From [Clostridium] symbiosum (GTDB lineage: Bacteria; Bacillota; Clostridia; Lachnospirales; Lachnospiraceae): a DNA stretch of 64,000 nt. Below, piece by piece: positions 43,559-52,475 of this stretch; position 1 is the stretch's first letter, and each line of letters opens with the position of its first letter. The stretch spans positions 4,954,001-5,018,000 of the forward strand of contig CP143946.1 in the NCBI GenBank assembly GCA_036419695.1, in the 5' to 3' direction. The translations under genes and the position numbers were made by a program. The notes below the pieces were generated by a model. It ran no database searches, was not told the DNA's origin, and saw only the letters and a list, made by a program, of their open reading frames with translations.

Positions 43559-44152
43559 TTATGAAAATAACATTGCATGTACCTTATCGGAAAGTTCATC
43601 TCTCCTCGCCGCGAGCAGCGCTTTAAATGAACAGTTCTCCTCAACACCTCCATAGACCAGAATAAAACCTCCGTCTATGTTTTTCGGCTCCTTTACAAGA
43701 ACCAGGCTCCCGCCTTTTGAAGAAGCCGCTTTTTCAATTACAGCTTCAAATCCCTGCGGCATTCTGTCCAGGTCTTTCTTTGAAAAATAAATCTCACCCT
43801 CTTTGGGCAGGACAAATTTATTAAGCATTTTCTCAATCAGAGTAAAATATTCTTCGCCCTCTTTTCCAAGCAGCGTTTCATATGCCTGATTCAGCATCTC
43901 CGTGATAACCTGCTGTTTTGCGAGCAGCACGGACTGGCGTTTTTTCAGTTCTGCGGAAGATTTAATTCGCTCCATATAGCTTGTAGCCTCCTCGGCCAGC
44001 TTTACATCGTTCTCCGCCGCGATTCTTTTGCAGCCCTCTTCGGCATCCTCCAGAATATACTGAACCTCGCTTTTTGCCTTCTCGGAAATTTCCTGCGCTT
44101 CTTTGCCTGCATCTTCAAGGATTTGACTTATAATTTTGTCTAATCCGGTCAT
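43559..44152 (-). CDS. ntpE: V-type ATP synthase subunit E (peripheral stalk)
   Basis: Peripheral stator subunit, 197 residues. The first 100 residues are a charged helix (ILEDAGKEAQEISEKAKSEV) that pairs with the small H subunit; the C-terminal part is a globular domain that binds the head. The start has GTAAGGAGAG before it. Located 31 bp behind ntpK. Confidence 0.93.
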   Translation of the reverse strand: MTGLDKIISQILEDAGKEAQEISEKAKSEVQYILEDAEEGCKRIAAENDVKLAEEATSYMERIKSSAELKKRQSVLLAKQQVITEMLNQAYETLLGKEGEEYFTLIEKMLNKFVLPKEGEIYFSKKDLDRMPQGFEAVIEKAASSKGGSLVLVKEPKNIDGGFILVYGGVEENCSFKALLAARRDELSDKVHAMLFS

Positions 44153-44183
44153 TCTAAACTCTCCTTACTTTAAGTTTATCGTA

Positions 44184-44651
44184 TTACAGGGCACTTACTG
44201 CCAGGATGGAGATTAACAGCGCCAGAATTGCATATGTCTCAACCATGGCCGGGAACAGCATGGCTTTACCGAACTGCTCCGGTTTTTTAGCCACGATGCC
44301 AATGGATGCAGCGGCTGTTTCACCCTGATATCTTGCAGAGATAAGTCCTACAATACCGATCGGGATGCAGGCTGCAAAGTAAAGAAGACCTTCCGTCATT
44401 GCCATATCCATGTTAACACCGCCGCCTAAGAGGCCGATTTTGGATAATGTGATGAAACCAACCAGCAGACCGTAGATACCCTGAGTACCCGGAAGCAGCT
44501 GAAGTACAAGAACCTTCGCAAATTTACCCGGATCTTCTGTTACAACGCCTGCGGCCGCCTGGCCTGCAATGCCTACGCCCCAGGCAGAACCCATGCCTGC
44601 CAGGCCAACTGCTACTGCTACACCTAATAATGCAAAAACAATACCGCTCAT
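44184..44651 (-). CDS. ntpK: V-type ATP synthase subunit K (membrane rotor ring), sodium-type
   Basis: Ion-carrying proteolipid, 155 residues, four helices (a fused hairpin pair). The Na+ ligands known from the Enterococcus hirae ring are all present: L53, T56, Q57 and Y60 in LPGTQGIYG, Q109 (RYQGE) and the carboxylate E138 (MVETYAIL). The first hairpin has no carboxylate, as usual for 4-helix rotor units. This set strongly suggests that the enzyme moves Na+ rather than H+. It follows ntpI directly (1-bp gap). Confidence 0.96.
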   Translation of the reverse strand: MSGIVFALLGVAVAVGLAGMGSAWGVGIAGQAAAGVVTEDPGKFAKVLVLQLLPGTQGIYGLLVGFITLSKIGLLGGGVNMDMAMTEGLLYFAACIPIGIVGLISARYQGETAAASIGIVAKKPEQFGKAMLFPAMVETYAILALLISILAVSAL

Positions 44652-44652
44652 A

Positions 44653-46668
44653 TTATAAATCCTCCTTAATATCTACATATTTCGTATTTTGTTTAAACGG
44701 CGTGAATTCTTTTCCTCCGCCCTCATAGAATTTACCGAAAAACTCCACATACTGAAGACGGCATGTGTGGACGTATGCACCCAGCAGGTTGATTGCCAGG
44801 TTGAACAGATGGCCGAATAAAAAGACTGCAATAAACAGGATTGCGCCTATCGGGCCGGAACCAAACATGCTGCCCATCTGATTGACAACGGAAGCGATAA
44901 CGCCGGTTGCCAGTCCCAGGGCTAAAAGTCTTGAATAAGAGAGCACATCAGACAGCCAGCCTGATATGTTGTACAAATCGTAAGCGCCGAGAGCCAGTCT
45001 GAGCGCCGGATTCTTCGTCGTCCGGGCCGACATCACCAGGATGCCGACGGCTCCGAGAATAGCCATCCACTTTGCCAGCATGCTTACCGCCGGCGGGAAT
45101 ACGATCTGAATCTGTGCGATCGAGCTGAACAGCTCGGTCGGGATCAGCATCATAACAAGGCCGACAAGCATCATATACCAGAATACGACGTCGCATACAA
45201 AGCCGAGGACGTCCTTGTTCTTCAGATACATATATCCCTTGATTCCAAGTCCCAGGAAAAGATGGATGACGCCGAATATCATGGAACATACAAGCATCTT
45301 CATCGGATCATTAAGCGGTACGAACCAGAGCGCCGGGATCGAAACCTCATGCCCGAAGAAGGTTCTGCTGACAATATTTACCGCGTCTCCAAAATATCCT
45401 CCAAACAAAACTCCCCAGAACAGAGTGGAAAGGCCGCAGTACATAAAAAGCCGCAGTGACTTTCGCAGGTTCTCTCCCATTCTCGGGAACTTCTTAAGTG
45501 CGATAAAACAGGCCAGGAATACAATCAGGCCGTACGCTGCATCCGAAAGCATCAGTCCGAACAGGAACACATAACAGGCCGACATGATTGTCGTCGGGTC
45601 AATCTCCCCTTTTGCCGGAAGGCCAAAGGAGGCCGTGATTCCCTCCGCTGCAGAAGCAAAGTGGCCGTTGGACAGAAGTACCGGGGCTTCTTCGTCCTCC
45701 GGGATATCCTCCGACTCAAAGGACAGGTCAAAACGCGATGTGAGCGTTCCTTCCAGCTTTTCCACGCTTCTCTTGGGAACGTATCCTGTGACGATAAATG
45801 TCTTTTCCGACTGGACGAGCTGTCCAAGCACTTCGTACTTCTGCGCCCTGATCCTGTAATAGTCGGATAAAACCTTCAGGTTTTCCCTGCTTCCCTCATA
45901 CACTTTCAGTTTATTTACGGTATTTTCAATTTCGTTATTCAGTTGTTCAATCTGTGCACGGAGCTCCGTGACGTACTGTGCTGGAATCTCCTGGACCGTC
46001 TGGGACGGTCTTGCAAATCCCACCGACCTGAGCGCTTCTTCAAGCTGTTCCGAGTCGCGTTTCAGGCAGACAGCCGTGATGCAGGTCTGATCCTTATCCG
46101 CCCCTACTACCTGGATATCCATTGCCTCTATCCCCGGCGCCCTCTCGGCCACCGCCTGATAGAGCAGGTCAAGCGTCATTCCGCCCGCAACCGCTCCGAC
46201 CAGAACCGAAGCAGTCCGCGTCTCCTGGCAGCTTAAGGGGATGTCTAATCCCAGCCAGGGCTTCATGCTCTCTATCTGCGTCTCCAGTTTGACAATTCCT
46301 GCTTTCTGCTCCGCCACCTGCTTATTCAGCGCCTGGATCTGCCTTGCGTCCTCCAGGACGGTCTGGGCATTCTCAGCAATTTTGCCGAATTTCTCCCGGT
46401 CTGTCAGAGCTTTGCCCTCCAGAGCGGAAAACATCGAGCTCTTCTCAGGAACGTATTCCTGAAGGATCTCCAGAGCCTGATCCGCAAGGGCGGCATTCCT
46501 GTCAAACATCTGTCTCGAAGACGCCGTATCCATCTTTTTAAATACACTGTCTTCTTCTGCTTCCTGAGTGATCTCCATCACGCCGGCAGCCTGCAAAAGT
46601 TCCAGAACCTCTTTACGGTCCCTCTTCAGTGCACAGATACTAAATTTCTGCATCTGCAATACTGCCAT
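44653..46668 (-). CDS. ntpI: V-type ATP synthase subunit I (membrane stator)
   Basis: The a-subunit counterpart, 671 residues. An N-terminal cytosolic part with coiled coils (to about 330) is followed by about eight membrane helices that carry the ion half-channels. The conserved late stretch SYSRLLALGLATGVIASVVN holds the arginine that faces the K ring. Overlap-free, 35 bp behind ntpH. Confidence 0.95.
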   Translation of the reverse strand: MAVLQMQKFSICALKRDRKEVLELLQAAGVMEITQEAEEDSVFKKMDTASSRQMFDRNAALADQALEILQEYVPEKSSMFSALEGKALTDREKFGKIAENAQTVLEDARQIQALNKQVAEQKAGIVKLETQIESMKPWLGLDIPLSCQETRTASVLVGAVAGGMTLDLLYQAVAERAPGIEAMDIQVVGADKDQTCITAVCLKRDSEQLEEALRSVGFARPSQTVQEIPAQYVTELRAQIEQLNNEIENTVNKLKVYEGSRENLKVLSDYYRIRAQKYEVLGQLVQSEKTFIVTGYVPKRSVEKLEGTLTSRFDLSFESEDIPEDEEAPVLLSNGHFASAAEGITASFGLPAKGEIDPTTIMSACYVFLFGLMLSDAAYGLIVFLACFIALKKFPRMGENLRKSLRLFMYCGLSTLFWGVLFGGYFGDAVNIVSRTFFGHEVSIPALWFVPLNDPMKMLVCSMIFGVIHLFLGLGIKGYMYLKNKDVLGFVCDVVFWYMMLVGLVMMLIPTELFSSIAQIQIVFPPAVSMLAKWMAILGAVGILVMSARTTKNPALRLALGAYDLYNISGWLSDVLSYSRLLALGLATGVIASVVNQMGSMFGSGPIGAILFIAVFLFGHLFNLAINLLGAYVHTCRLQYVEFFGKFYEGGGKEFTPFKQNTKYVDIKEDL

Positions 46669-46703
46669 GTCCGCATCCCTCCTAACGTTCTGCTAATATG
46701 CCG

Positions 46704-47012
46704 CTAAATAAGTTCGGAAATAACCTTATTAATTACTTCCTCCGTCTTCTTCCCGGCATTGTACTTCAGGGAAGCGATATCCTCTTCGGCCGCCGCAACT
46801 GATTCCTGCAGAAACTGCTCGCCTTCCCCGGCCAGCTTTTCCCGTACCTTGACGGCTTTCTCCCTGGCTTCCTTAAGGGCTGATTCGCGCATCTGGGAAG
46901 CATCTTCCTTCGCCTTCCCAATCAGAGCATTCCCTTCTTCGGACGCTTTTTGAATCATCTCAGCAGCTTTTTCCTCTGCTTCTTTTACGGCCTGGATCGT
47001 GTCCTTGACCAT
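46704..47012 (-). CDS. ntpH: V-type ATP synthase subunit H/G (peripheral stalk coiled coil)
   Basis: 102 residues, almost entirely a charged helix with heptad-like Ala and Glu/Lys repeats (EEKAAEMIQKASEEGNALIG). It partners NtpE in the stator. It is the first gene of the operon, with AAGGTGGTGAGGAG as its ribosome site, and lies directly behind a terminator-like leader hairpin. Confidence 0.88.
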   Translation of the reverse strand: MVKDTIQAVKEAEEKAAEMIQKASEEGNALIGKAKEDASQMRESALKEAREKAVKVREKLAGEGEQFLQESVAAAEEDIASLKYNAGKKTEEVINKVISELI

Positions 47013-47043
47013 CTCCTCACCACCTTAGCTTCTGATATTTGTT

Positions 47044-47083
47044 AAAAAAAATTACCATCTCCCGGAATCCTCCGATGATGGTA
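47044..47083 (-). terminator. Terminator-like leader hairpin of the ATPase operon
   Basis: On the minus strand TACCATC pairs with GATGGTA, with an inner CGG/CCG step, followed by ATTTTTTTT. It lies 32 bp before the ntpH start and downstream of a candidate -10 (TATAAT, 47128-47133). The gene before it already has its own terminator, so this is probably an attenuator. Confidence 0.65.
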
Positions 47084-47342
47084 CAGCATGTGCAGCTCCC
47101 CATGAAATGTTGAATTCTATCTGTTTTATTATAGTTCAAGCCTGCTTTTTCCATTCATCAAACCATGCAAAACTCGTTTCCCTCCGCACATTTGTATACT
47201 ATTATAACTATTTACTTCAGACTTGTCTATTAAATGTTATAGAATTGATAAAATTCATACAATTCTCTACCAATAGGTGACATTTTGTCAAAATCCGTTC
47301 ATTTATATGCATTAGTGCTTTACAAAGATAAAGTTTATTTGT

Positions 47343-47402
47343 TAAAAAAACTCCAGAGGTGGAACCGGCCCTCTTTTTCGAAAACCGGCTTTGCCTCTGG
47401 AA
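47343..47402 (-). terminator. Terminator of the thiolase-SLC13 operon
   Basis: On the minus strand TCCAGAGG pairs with CCTCTGGA, with an inner CCGGTT-type stem, then GTTTTTTTAAC. Confidence 0.85.
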
Positions 47403-47465
47403 TTTCTTTTGCATTATTCATTTATCGTATCTTTATTCCGGCAGACTTTACATATTCTTTCCCAA

Positions 47466-48791
47466 TTAGAAAAGCATTGCACAGCTCAAAACCGATACGG
47501 CTGCCACCAGCAGGACAAACAGAGGCCCGCCAATTTTAACAAAGTCCTTAAATGTATATCCCGCAGGCAGAATCTGCATATTTACAGCTGTTCCAATAGG
47601 CGTGGCAATGGCAAGATTTGTTCCGATAGCAATTACAATTACCCAGGGAACGGGACTAATCCCCAGCGCCAGCGCCATGGATATACAAATTGGGGTCAAC
47701 ATGGCGGCCACGCTTCCATTCTGCATAAAAAGCGTCAGTACACTGGTCAGTACTGTAATGACAACGGTAAGGACAATCACTGATGCGCTTTCTCCGCCAA
47801 ACATATTTAATACAAAGTTTGCAATTATCGCACCGCCGCCGGAGGCATCCAGTCCCGTGCCAAGGCCTGTGATTGCACCGATACAGATTAATACGTCCCA
47901 GGGCAGCTCGGCCAATGTCGATTTTACAGGGACACAGCCGGTTGCGAAAAGTATGGTTGCGCCAAGAAGAGCAATGTTTGCAATATTAAAATAATTTTTG
48001 AACGGAACAAATCCGCAGAGGATAAAAAGTACAATACATCCGATGAGAACGACAACCGAAAGAGTTCCCTTCCATCGCGGAATGTCAGCCATCGTTTGGG
48101 CCGCAGCATTCGACGGGTTTGCAAAAGAATTATTTTTGTCGAAATCCGGACTGCCCGGTTTTAATGCCCATTTTAACAGTGAGTAACCGACGGTCGCCCA
48201 GAACACTACCTGAAGTATCGCCGCCGGAACCATGATGCGGCTCATATCAAACACTCCCAGACCTTCTTCATAGCCTGCGTATCCCATCAAAATGGAATTT
48301 GCAGTAACCTGTGAAACCGAACCCACCAGGGTACAGGCGCCCCCGATAATACAGGCTATTCCGGCTGGAAAGATTACCATCTTAGAGCGGATTTTCCCTT
48401 GAGAACCTGCTGCAATGGATGCAATAATCGGCATCCACATAGCGATACAGCCTGAGTTGGATAAGAACGCACTCATTATCGTGCAGATTATAACGATAGC
48501 AACAATAAATACTCTCTCATTTTTCGCAATGGGAGTCGATGCAATTTTTGCTCCTATTCTCTGCGCAATTCCCGTCTGAAATAATGCATCGCCGACAATA
48601 CACATTCCTGCCACCATCACAATTGAACTTCCGCCAAATCCCGAATAGATTTGTGAAAGTTTCATCTCCGGAATCAGGATACCCATTGCAAGGGTGCTGA
48701 TACAGGCTACCACACTCATTGGAAGTTTATTGATAAAGAAAAGAATCATTGTAATTATAGTAATAATAATGGCTATTGTACTTGAAGTCAT
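47466..48791 (-). CDS. SLC13-family carboxylate transporter
   Basis: 441 residues, about 11-12 hydrophobic segments, of the divalent anion:Na+ symporter group (SLC13/CitT-like). Two matching reentrant-type stretches are seen: FLSNSGCIAMWMPIIASIAA in the first half and FMQNGSVAAMLTPICISMAL in the second, the SNT-like motifs of the family. The ATG at 48789-48791, behind AAGGGGG, is preferred to an upstream start. It is the last gene behind thiolase and 3-hydroxyacyl-CoA dehydrogenase and probably imports the hydroxy acid this cluster uses; sodium coupling would fit the ATPase next door. Confidence 0.85.
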   Translation of the reverse strand: MTSSTIAIIITIITMILFFINKLPMSVVACISTLAMGILIPEMKLSQIYSGFGGSSIVMVAGMCIVGDALFQTGIAQRIGAKIASTPIAKNERVFIVAIVIICTIMSAFLSNSGCIAMWMPIIASIAAGSQGKIRSKMVIFPAGIACIIGGACTLVGSVSQVTANSILMGYAGYEEGLGVFDMSRIMVPAAILQVVFWATVGYSLLKWALKPGSPDFDKNNSFANPSNAAAQTMADIPRWKGTLSVVVLIGCIVLFILCGFVPFKNYFNIANIALLGATILFATGCVPVKSTLAELPWDVLICIGAITGLGTGLDASGGGAIIANFVLNMFGGESASVIVLTVVITVLTSVLTLFMQNGSVAAMLTPICISMALALGISPVPWVIVIAIGTNLAIATPIGTAVNMQILPAGYTFKDFVKIGGPLFVLLVAAVSVLSCAMLF

Positions 48792-48845
48792 TTCTGTTCC
48801 CCCTTCTTTCGTCAGCTGCTTTAACCCCAAATTATTCTAGTACTG

Positions 48846-49736
48846 TTATTTTGAAGTATCCGGATATTCATACCAGCCCCTGCCGGTCTTCCTTCCGTAC
48901 TCACCCTTTTCAAATTTCTCAATCACAAGCGGGTTCGGCGCATCAAATGGATCATGGCTCTCCGCAAAGCGATCCACCCGCACATAATAATTCACATCAA
49001 TTCCCGTCAAATCCATCAGACGGAACGGGCCCATGGGATAGCCAAGCCCCTTTTCACAGGCTGTGTCAATGTCCTCCACCGATGCCACTCCTTTTTCCAG
49101 AAGTGACAAAGCTTCATGCACCACGGCGGCATTGATCCGGTTTGCTACAAATCCAGCAATTTCTCTGTTAATCACAATGGGCGCTTTTCCCGTGCTCAGT
49201 GCAAACTGTTTTGCAGTCTCTATGGTTTCCGGGGATGTATGGGAACCTTTCACAAGTTCCACCAACTGCATGACAAGGGCCGGGTTAAAATAATGTATAT
49301 TCAAAAGGCGTTCCGGGTTCACCGTCACATCCGCCAGCTTGCAGCTTACGATATTGGAGCTGTTGGTGCCCAGAATCGCATCCGGCTTACAGAGCCTGCT
49401 GATTTTCCCAAACAGCTCCCGTTTGACCTCCAGGTTCTCAATAACCGCCTCAATGATAATATCAGCTTCGGCCGCCGCCCCCTCCACATCCTCCGTAACC
49501 GTAAAATTTGACGCGATCCGGTCTGCCTCTTCCTGTGTCAGGCGTCCTTTCAGGACGCGGCCCGCCAGATAATCCTCCACCCACTTTCCTGCTTTCTCCA
49601 CCGCCGTTTTAAAGCTGTCGCACAGAATAACCCTGTAACCGCGGCTTCTGCCGTTCAGGGCGGTATTCATCGCAATCTGCTGCCCCATCGCCCCGGCGCC
49701 AATCACGGCAACCGTTCTTATTTCTTCTGCATTCAT
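48846..49736 (-). CDS. 3-hydroxyacyl-CoA dehydrogenase
   Basis: NAD-dependent oxidation of 3-hydroxyacyl-CoA to 3-ketoacyl-CoA, 296 residues, cytosolic. The NAD-binding motif is VIGAGAMGQQIA (GAGAMG at 13-18). The catalytic set is S127, H148 (NIHYFNP) and E160, and NRIN follows in the C-terminal domain. Length and motifs match 3-hydroxybutyryl-CoA dehydrogenases. It stands between thiolase (110 bp) and the SLC13 gene (54 bp) in one operon. Confidence 0.93.
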   Translation of the reverse strand: MNAEEIRTVAVIGAGAMGQQIAMNTALNGRSRGYRVILCDSFKTAVEKAGKWVEDYLAGRVLKGRLTQEEADRIASNFTVTEDVEGAAAEADIIIEAVIENLEVKRELFGKISRLCKPDAILGTNSSNIVSCKLADVTVNPERLLNIHYFNPALVMQLVELVKGSHTSPETIETAKQFALSTGKAPIVINREIAGFVANRINAAVVHEALSLLEKGVASVEDIDTACEKGLGYPMGPFRLMDLTGIDVNYYVRVDRFAESHDPFDAPNPLVIEKFEKGEYGRKTGRGWYEYPDTSK

Positions 49737-49846
49737 AATTATACCTCTCTCGCTCTTTCACATAAAGTGACGCTTCCCCACATCGTCTTCCATTTTCTGG
49801 AATTCCATCCACTCTGCATTTTCCATCAATCCATAAGGCGTTTTCT

Positions 49847-51034
49847 TTAAACCATCTCCACTACCGCCGCCATGGACTGGCCGCCTCCGATGCAGAGTGT
49901 CGCAAGGCCAGTCCGGCCTCCGGTGCGTTTTAAATTGTGGATTAGCGTGACAAGCAGGCGCGCTCCCGTGCATCCCAGAGGATGTCCCAGGGCAATTGCC
50001 CCGCCGTTTACATTCACCTTTTCCGGATTCAGGCCCAAATCCCGGATACAGGCAACCGACTGGGAGGCAAACGCCTCATTCAGCTCCGTCAAATCAATTT
50101 GAGAGACCGTCATTCCCAGCTTTTTCAGCAGTTTCTCCGTGGCTTTTACCGGTCCGTATCCCATGATGGCCGGGTCCAGGGCAGCCGACGTGATTCCGGC
50201 TATCCTGGCTATCGGCTTTGCCCCCGTCTCTTTTACCATTCTGCCGCTCATCAGCACCAGGCAGGCCGCTCCATCATTGAGCCCACAGGAATTTCCCGCC
50301 GTAACGGTCCCGTCCGGCTTTACAATCGGTTTGAGCTTTGCCAGGACTTCCGCCGTCGTGGCCGGTTTCGGAAATTCGTCCGTGTCAAAAAGGAACGTAT
50401 TTTTTCTCTCTTTCACCTCCACCGGAACAATCTCTTCCTTGAAATAACCGGCTTCAATGGCGGCCGCCGCCCGGCGCTGGCTCTCTGCCGAGAATCGGTC
50501 CTGTTCATCACGGCTGATTCCAAACCGCTCCGCCACGTTTTCCGCCGTCTTCGGCATACTCAGGCCGGAACCATATACGGACAGCGGCTGGGCCGTAGTT
50601 CCAGCCTCTATGTTGGAATCGACGAGCGTCATCGGCCCGTCCCCCCAGCGTCCGTTCCGGATAAATACGGGGGCGCGGCTTAAATTCTCCGTTCCTCCCG
50701 CCACAATACAGTCGGCCTCTCCCAGCCATATTTCCTGACATCCGCTGTAGACCGCCTGCATGGCCGATGCGCAAAGACGGTTCACGGTAAAACCGGGCAC
50801 GGATTCCGGAAGGCCTGCCTCCAGAAGCGCGCAGCGTGCAATGTTGGACGCCTCCGTGCTCTGACGCACTTCCCCTAAAATCACCTCATCAATGCGCTCC
50901 GATTCCACCCCGGACCGTCCGACGGCTTCTCCGATCACAGCCGCTGCCAGCGTATGGGCCGGAACGCTCTTCAGCGAGCCTCCGTATTTTCCGATTGCCG
51001 TGCGCACGCCGCTTACAATATAGACTTCTTCCAT
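49847..51034 (-). CDS. Acetyl-CoA acetyltransferase (thiolase)
   Basis: Cleaves 3-ketoacyl-CoA with CoA, or forms acetoacetyl-CoA in reverse. 395 residues. The nucleophile is C88 in NRLCASAMQAV, the catalytic histidine lies in GGAIALGHPLGCTGARL and the second cysteine in GLATLCIGGGQ. It is the first gene of the left operon, 57 bp behind a strong sigma-54 promoter. With the dehydrogenase after it and the crotonase across the divergent promoter it completes a beta-oxidation set without an acyl-CoA dehydrogenase. Confidence 0.95.
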   Translation of the reverse strand: MEEVYIVSGVRTAIGKYGGSLKSVPAHTLAAAVIGEAVGRSGVESERIDEVILGEVRQSTEASNIARCALLEAGLPESVPGFTVNRLCASAMQAVYSGCQEIWLGEADCIVAGGTENLSRAPVFIRNGRWGDGPMTLVDSNIEAGTTAQPLSVYGSGLSMPKTAENVAERFGISRDEQDRFSAESQRRAAAAIEAGYFKEEIVPVEVKERKNTFLFDTDEFPKPATTAEVLAKLKPIVKPDGTVTAGNSCGLNDGAACLVLMSGRMVKETGAKPIARIAGITSAALDPAIMGYGPVKATEKLLKKLGMTVSQIDLTELNEAFASQSVACIRDLGLNPEKVNVNGGAIALGHPLGCTGARLLVTLIHNLKRTGGRTGLATLCIGGGQSMAAVVEMV

Positions 51035-51090
51035 ATTGAAGAACCTCCTTTTCTATTTTGCCTTTTAGGATCTCTACTGCTTTTTATTAG

Positions 51091-51107
51091 AGCAATAACC
51101 GTGCCAA
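51091..51107 (-). promoter_or_regulatory. Sigma-54 promoter of the left operon
   Basis: On the minus strand TTGGCACGGTTATTGCT: GG and GC are exactly 10 bp apart, a near-perfect -24/-12 element. It lies 57 bp before the thiolase start. Confidence 0.88.
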
Positions 51108-51291
51108 CTTTTACAATATCACCCATGCCAATTCTGAAAGCCGGCCTGTTCTATGCCAATAAAGCTGCGGTTTTCATATTAATTTCGAATATTTATTTTC
51201 AAAATTAATGCTACAAAATGGAGCATACTTTTTTCCATATTTTTTATAACGGGGTAAAACTGCGGCTTCTCCCCGCAGCATTAGTCAAACA

Positions 51292-51343
51292 TGTGCACAA
51301 AAAGTGCATTTCAGTGCATATAAAGTGAATTTATTGCACTTTT
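51292..51343. promoter_or_regulatory. Candidate activator-binding region
   Basis: Between the two sigma-54 promoters. AAAAGTGCA (51300-51308) and TGCACTTTT (51335-51343) are inverted copies; GTGCA occurs two more times nearby (51293 and 51313). It lies about 185 bp from one promoter and 210 bp from the other, a usual distance for upstream sites of sigma-54 activators. A CTGCGG/CCGCAG hairpin lies at 51260-51278. Confidence 0.55.
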
Positions 51344-51549
51344 TATCTCATCCTTCCTGCTGCCACCTTCTCCGAAAATGGCTGTATTTTTTATTTTCTA
51401 TACAGTGGCCATGAGTTATTTTCTTCGCTGCTTCCAGTTATTTTTGCCTGCCTGTTCTCCTTTTGAAACACGTTCCGATCCGTTTTACGTGCAAAAACCT
51501 GTGCCTTTGCAGACCGGAGACCCGCCGCAGTTTGTGTCGTTTTAATCTG

Positions 51550-51566
51550 TTGGCATGGTTCTTGCT
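51550..51566 (+). promoter_or_regulatory. Sigma-54 promoter of the right operon
   Basis: TTGGCATGGTTCTTGCT: GG (51552-51553) and GC (51564-51565) with 10 bp between. It differs at only two positions from the opposite promoter at 51091-51107. It lies 68 bp before the crotonase start. Confidence 0.88.
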
Positions 51567-51633
51567 GTATAAAAGGGCAGAAGGAAAATAATTCCCCACT
51601 GATTTTCATCCCAGCATGAAAGGAGACTTACCT

Positions 51634-52416
51634 ATGAATTTTGAAAATATTCTATATGAAATAGAGGATGGGATTCTCTACCTGACCCTGAACCGGCCTG
51701 AGGCGCGCAACGCCCTTACCCCGGCCATGTGGAAGGATATCCGGACCGCAGTGGAAATGGCGCGGATTGACGATTCCGTTCAGGTGGTGATCGTAAGCGG
51801 AGCCGGAGACAAGGCTCTTGCCAGCGGAGCCGACATACAGGAAATCCACGACCGCGATTACCTGAAGATGCTGCCCGGCACCTCCTCCGTAGCTCTCAAA
51901 GAGCTGGAAGACCTCTATAAACCAGTCATCTGCGCTATCAACGGTTATGCGCTGGGCGGAGGCTGCGAGCTCGCCATGGCCTGTGATATCAGGATTGCCA
52001 CGGCGCGTTCCCGGTTCGGCCAGCCCGAGACCGGGCTGAGTATCATTCCGGGAGCCGGGGGGACACAGCGCCTTTCCAGACTGATTGGAGTCGGAAGAGC
52101 AAAAGAATTAATTTACACAGGACGCATCCTCACGGCGGAAGAAGCAAAGGAAATGGGCCTGGTAAACCAGGTGACGGAAAACACCAGGGAGGAACTGATG
52201 GCCGCCGCCCTTAAAATGGCCCACCTGATTATGAAAAAAGGGCCTGTTGCCGTGTCCATGGCGAAAATGGCAATTAACGTCGGGATGGATACCGACATCA
52301 ATACGGGTCTTCTGTTTGAACGGATCGCGCAGACGGTAGCGTTCAGTACCGAAGACCGCCGGGAAGGAACCGCCGCGTTTCTTGAAAAAAGAGAGGCCGT
52401 ATTTAAAGGAAAGTAG
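51634..52416 (+). CDS. Enoyl-CoA hydratase (crotonase)
   Basis: Hydrates 2-enoyl-CoA to 3-hydroxyacyl-CoA. 260 residues. Both catalytic glutamates of classical hydratases are kept: E112 (GGGCELAMACDI) and E132 (FGQPETG), as is the oxyanion loop ASGADIQE. The ATG at 51634 with AAAGGAGAC is chosen; an ATG 18 bp upstream lies inside the ribosome site. First gene of the right operon. In this setting it takes the enoyl-CoA made by the dehydratase to the dehydrogenase and thiolase of the left operon. Confidence 0.93.
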   Translation: MNFENILYEIEDGILYLTLNRPEARNALTPAMWKDIRTAVEMARIDDSVQVVIVSGAGDKALASGADIQEIHDRDYLKMLPGTSSVALKELEDLYKPVICAINGYALGGGCELAMACDIRIATARSRFGQPETGLSIIPGAGGTQRLSRLIGVGRAKELIYTGRILTAEEAKEMGLVNQVTENTREELMAAALKMAHLIMKKGPVAVSMAKMAINVGMDTDINTGLLFERIAQTVAFSTEDRREGTAAFLEKREAVFKGK

Positions 52417-52475
52417 CAGACACCGGATACGCAGGAAATTACAGAAAAAGAAAGATTTACAGGAGGAACTGAACT

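Noticed and set aside
49737..49846. Possible small peptide (MENAEWMEFQKMEDDVGKRH...) between thiolase and dehydrogenase genes
   Set aside because: The frame runs on from inside the thiolase gene, has no ribosome site of its own at the Met, and matches nothing recognisable; it may be a relic but cannot be supported.
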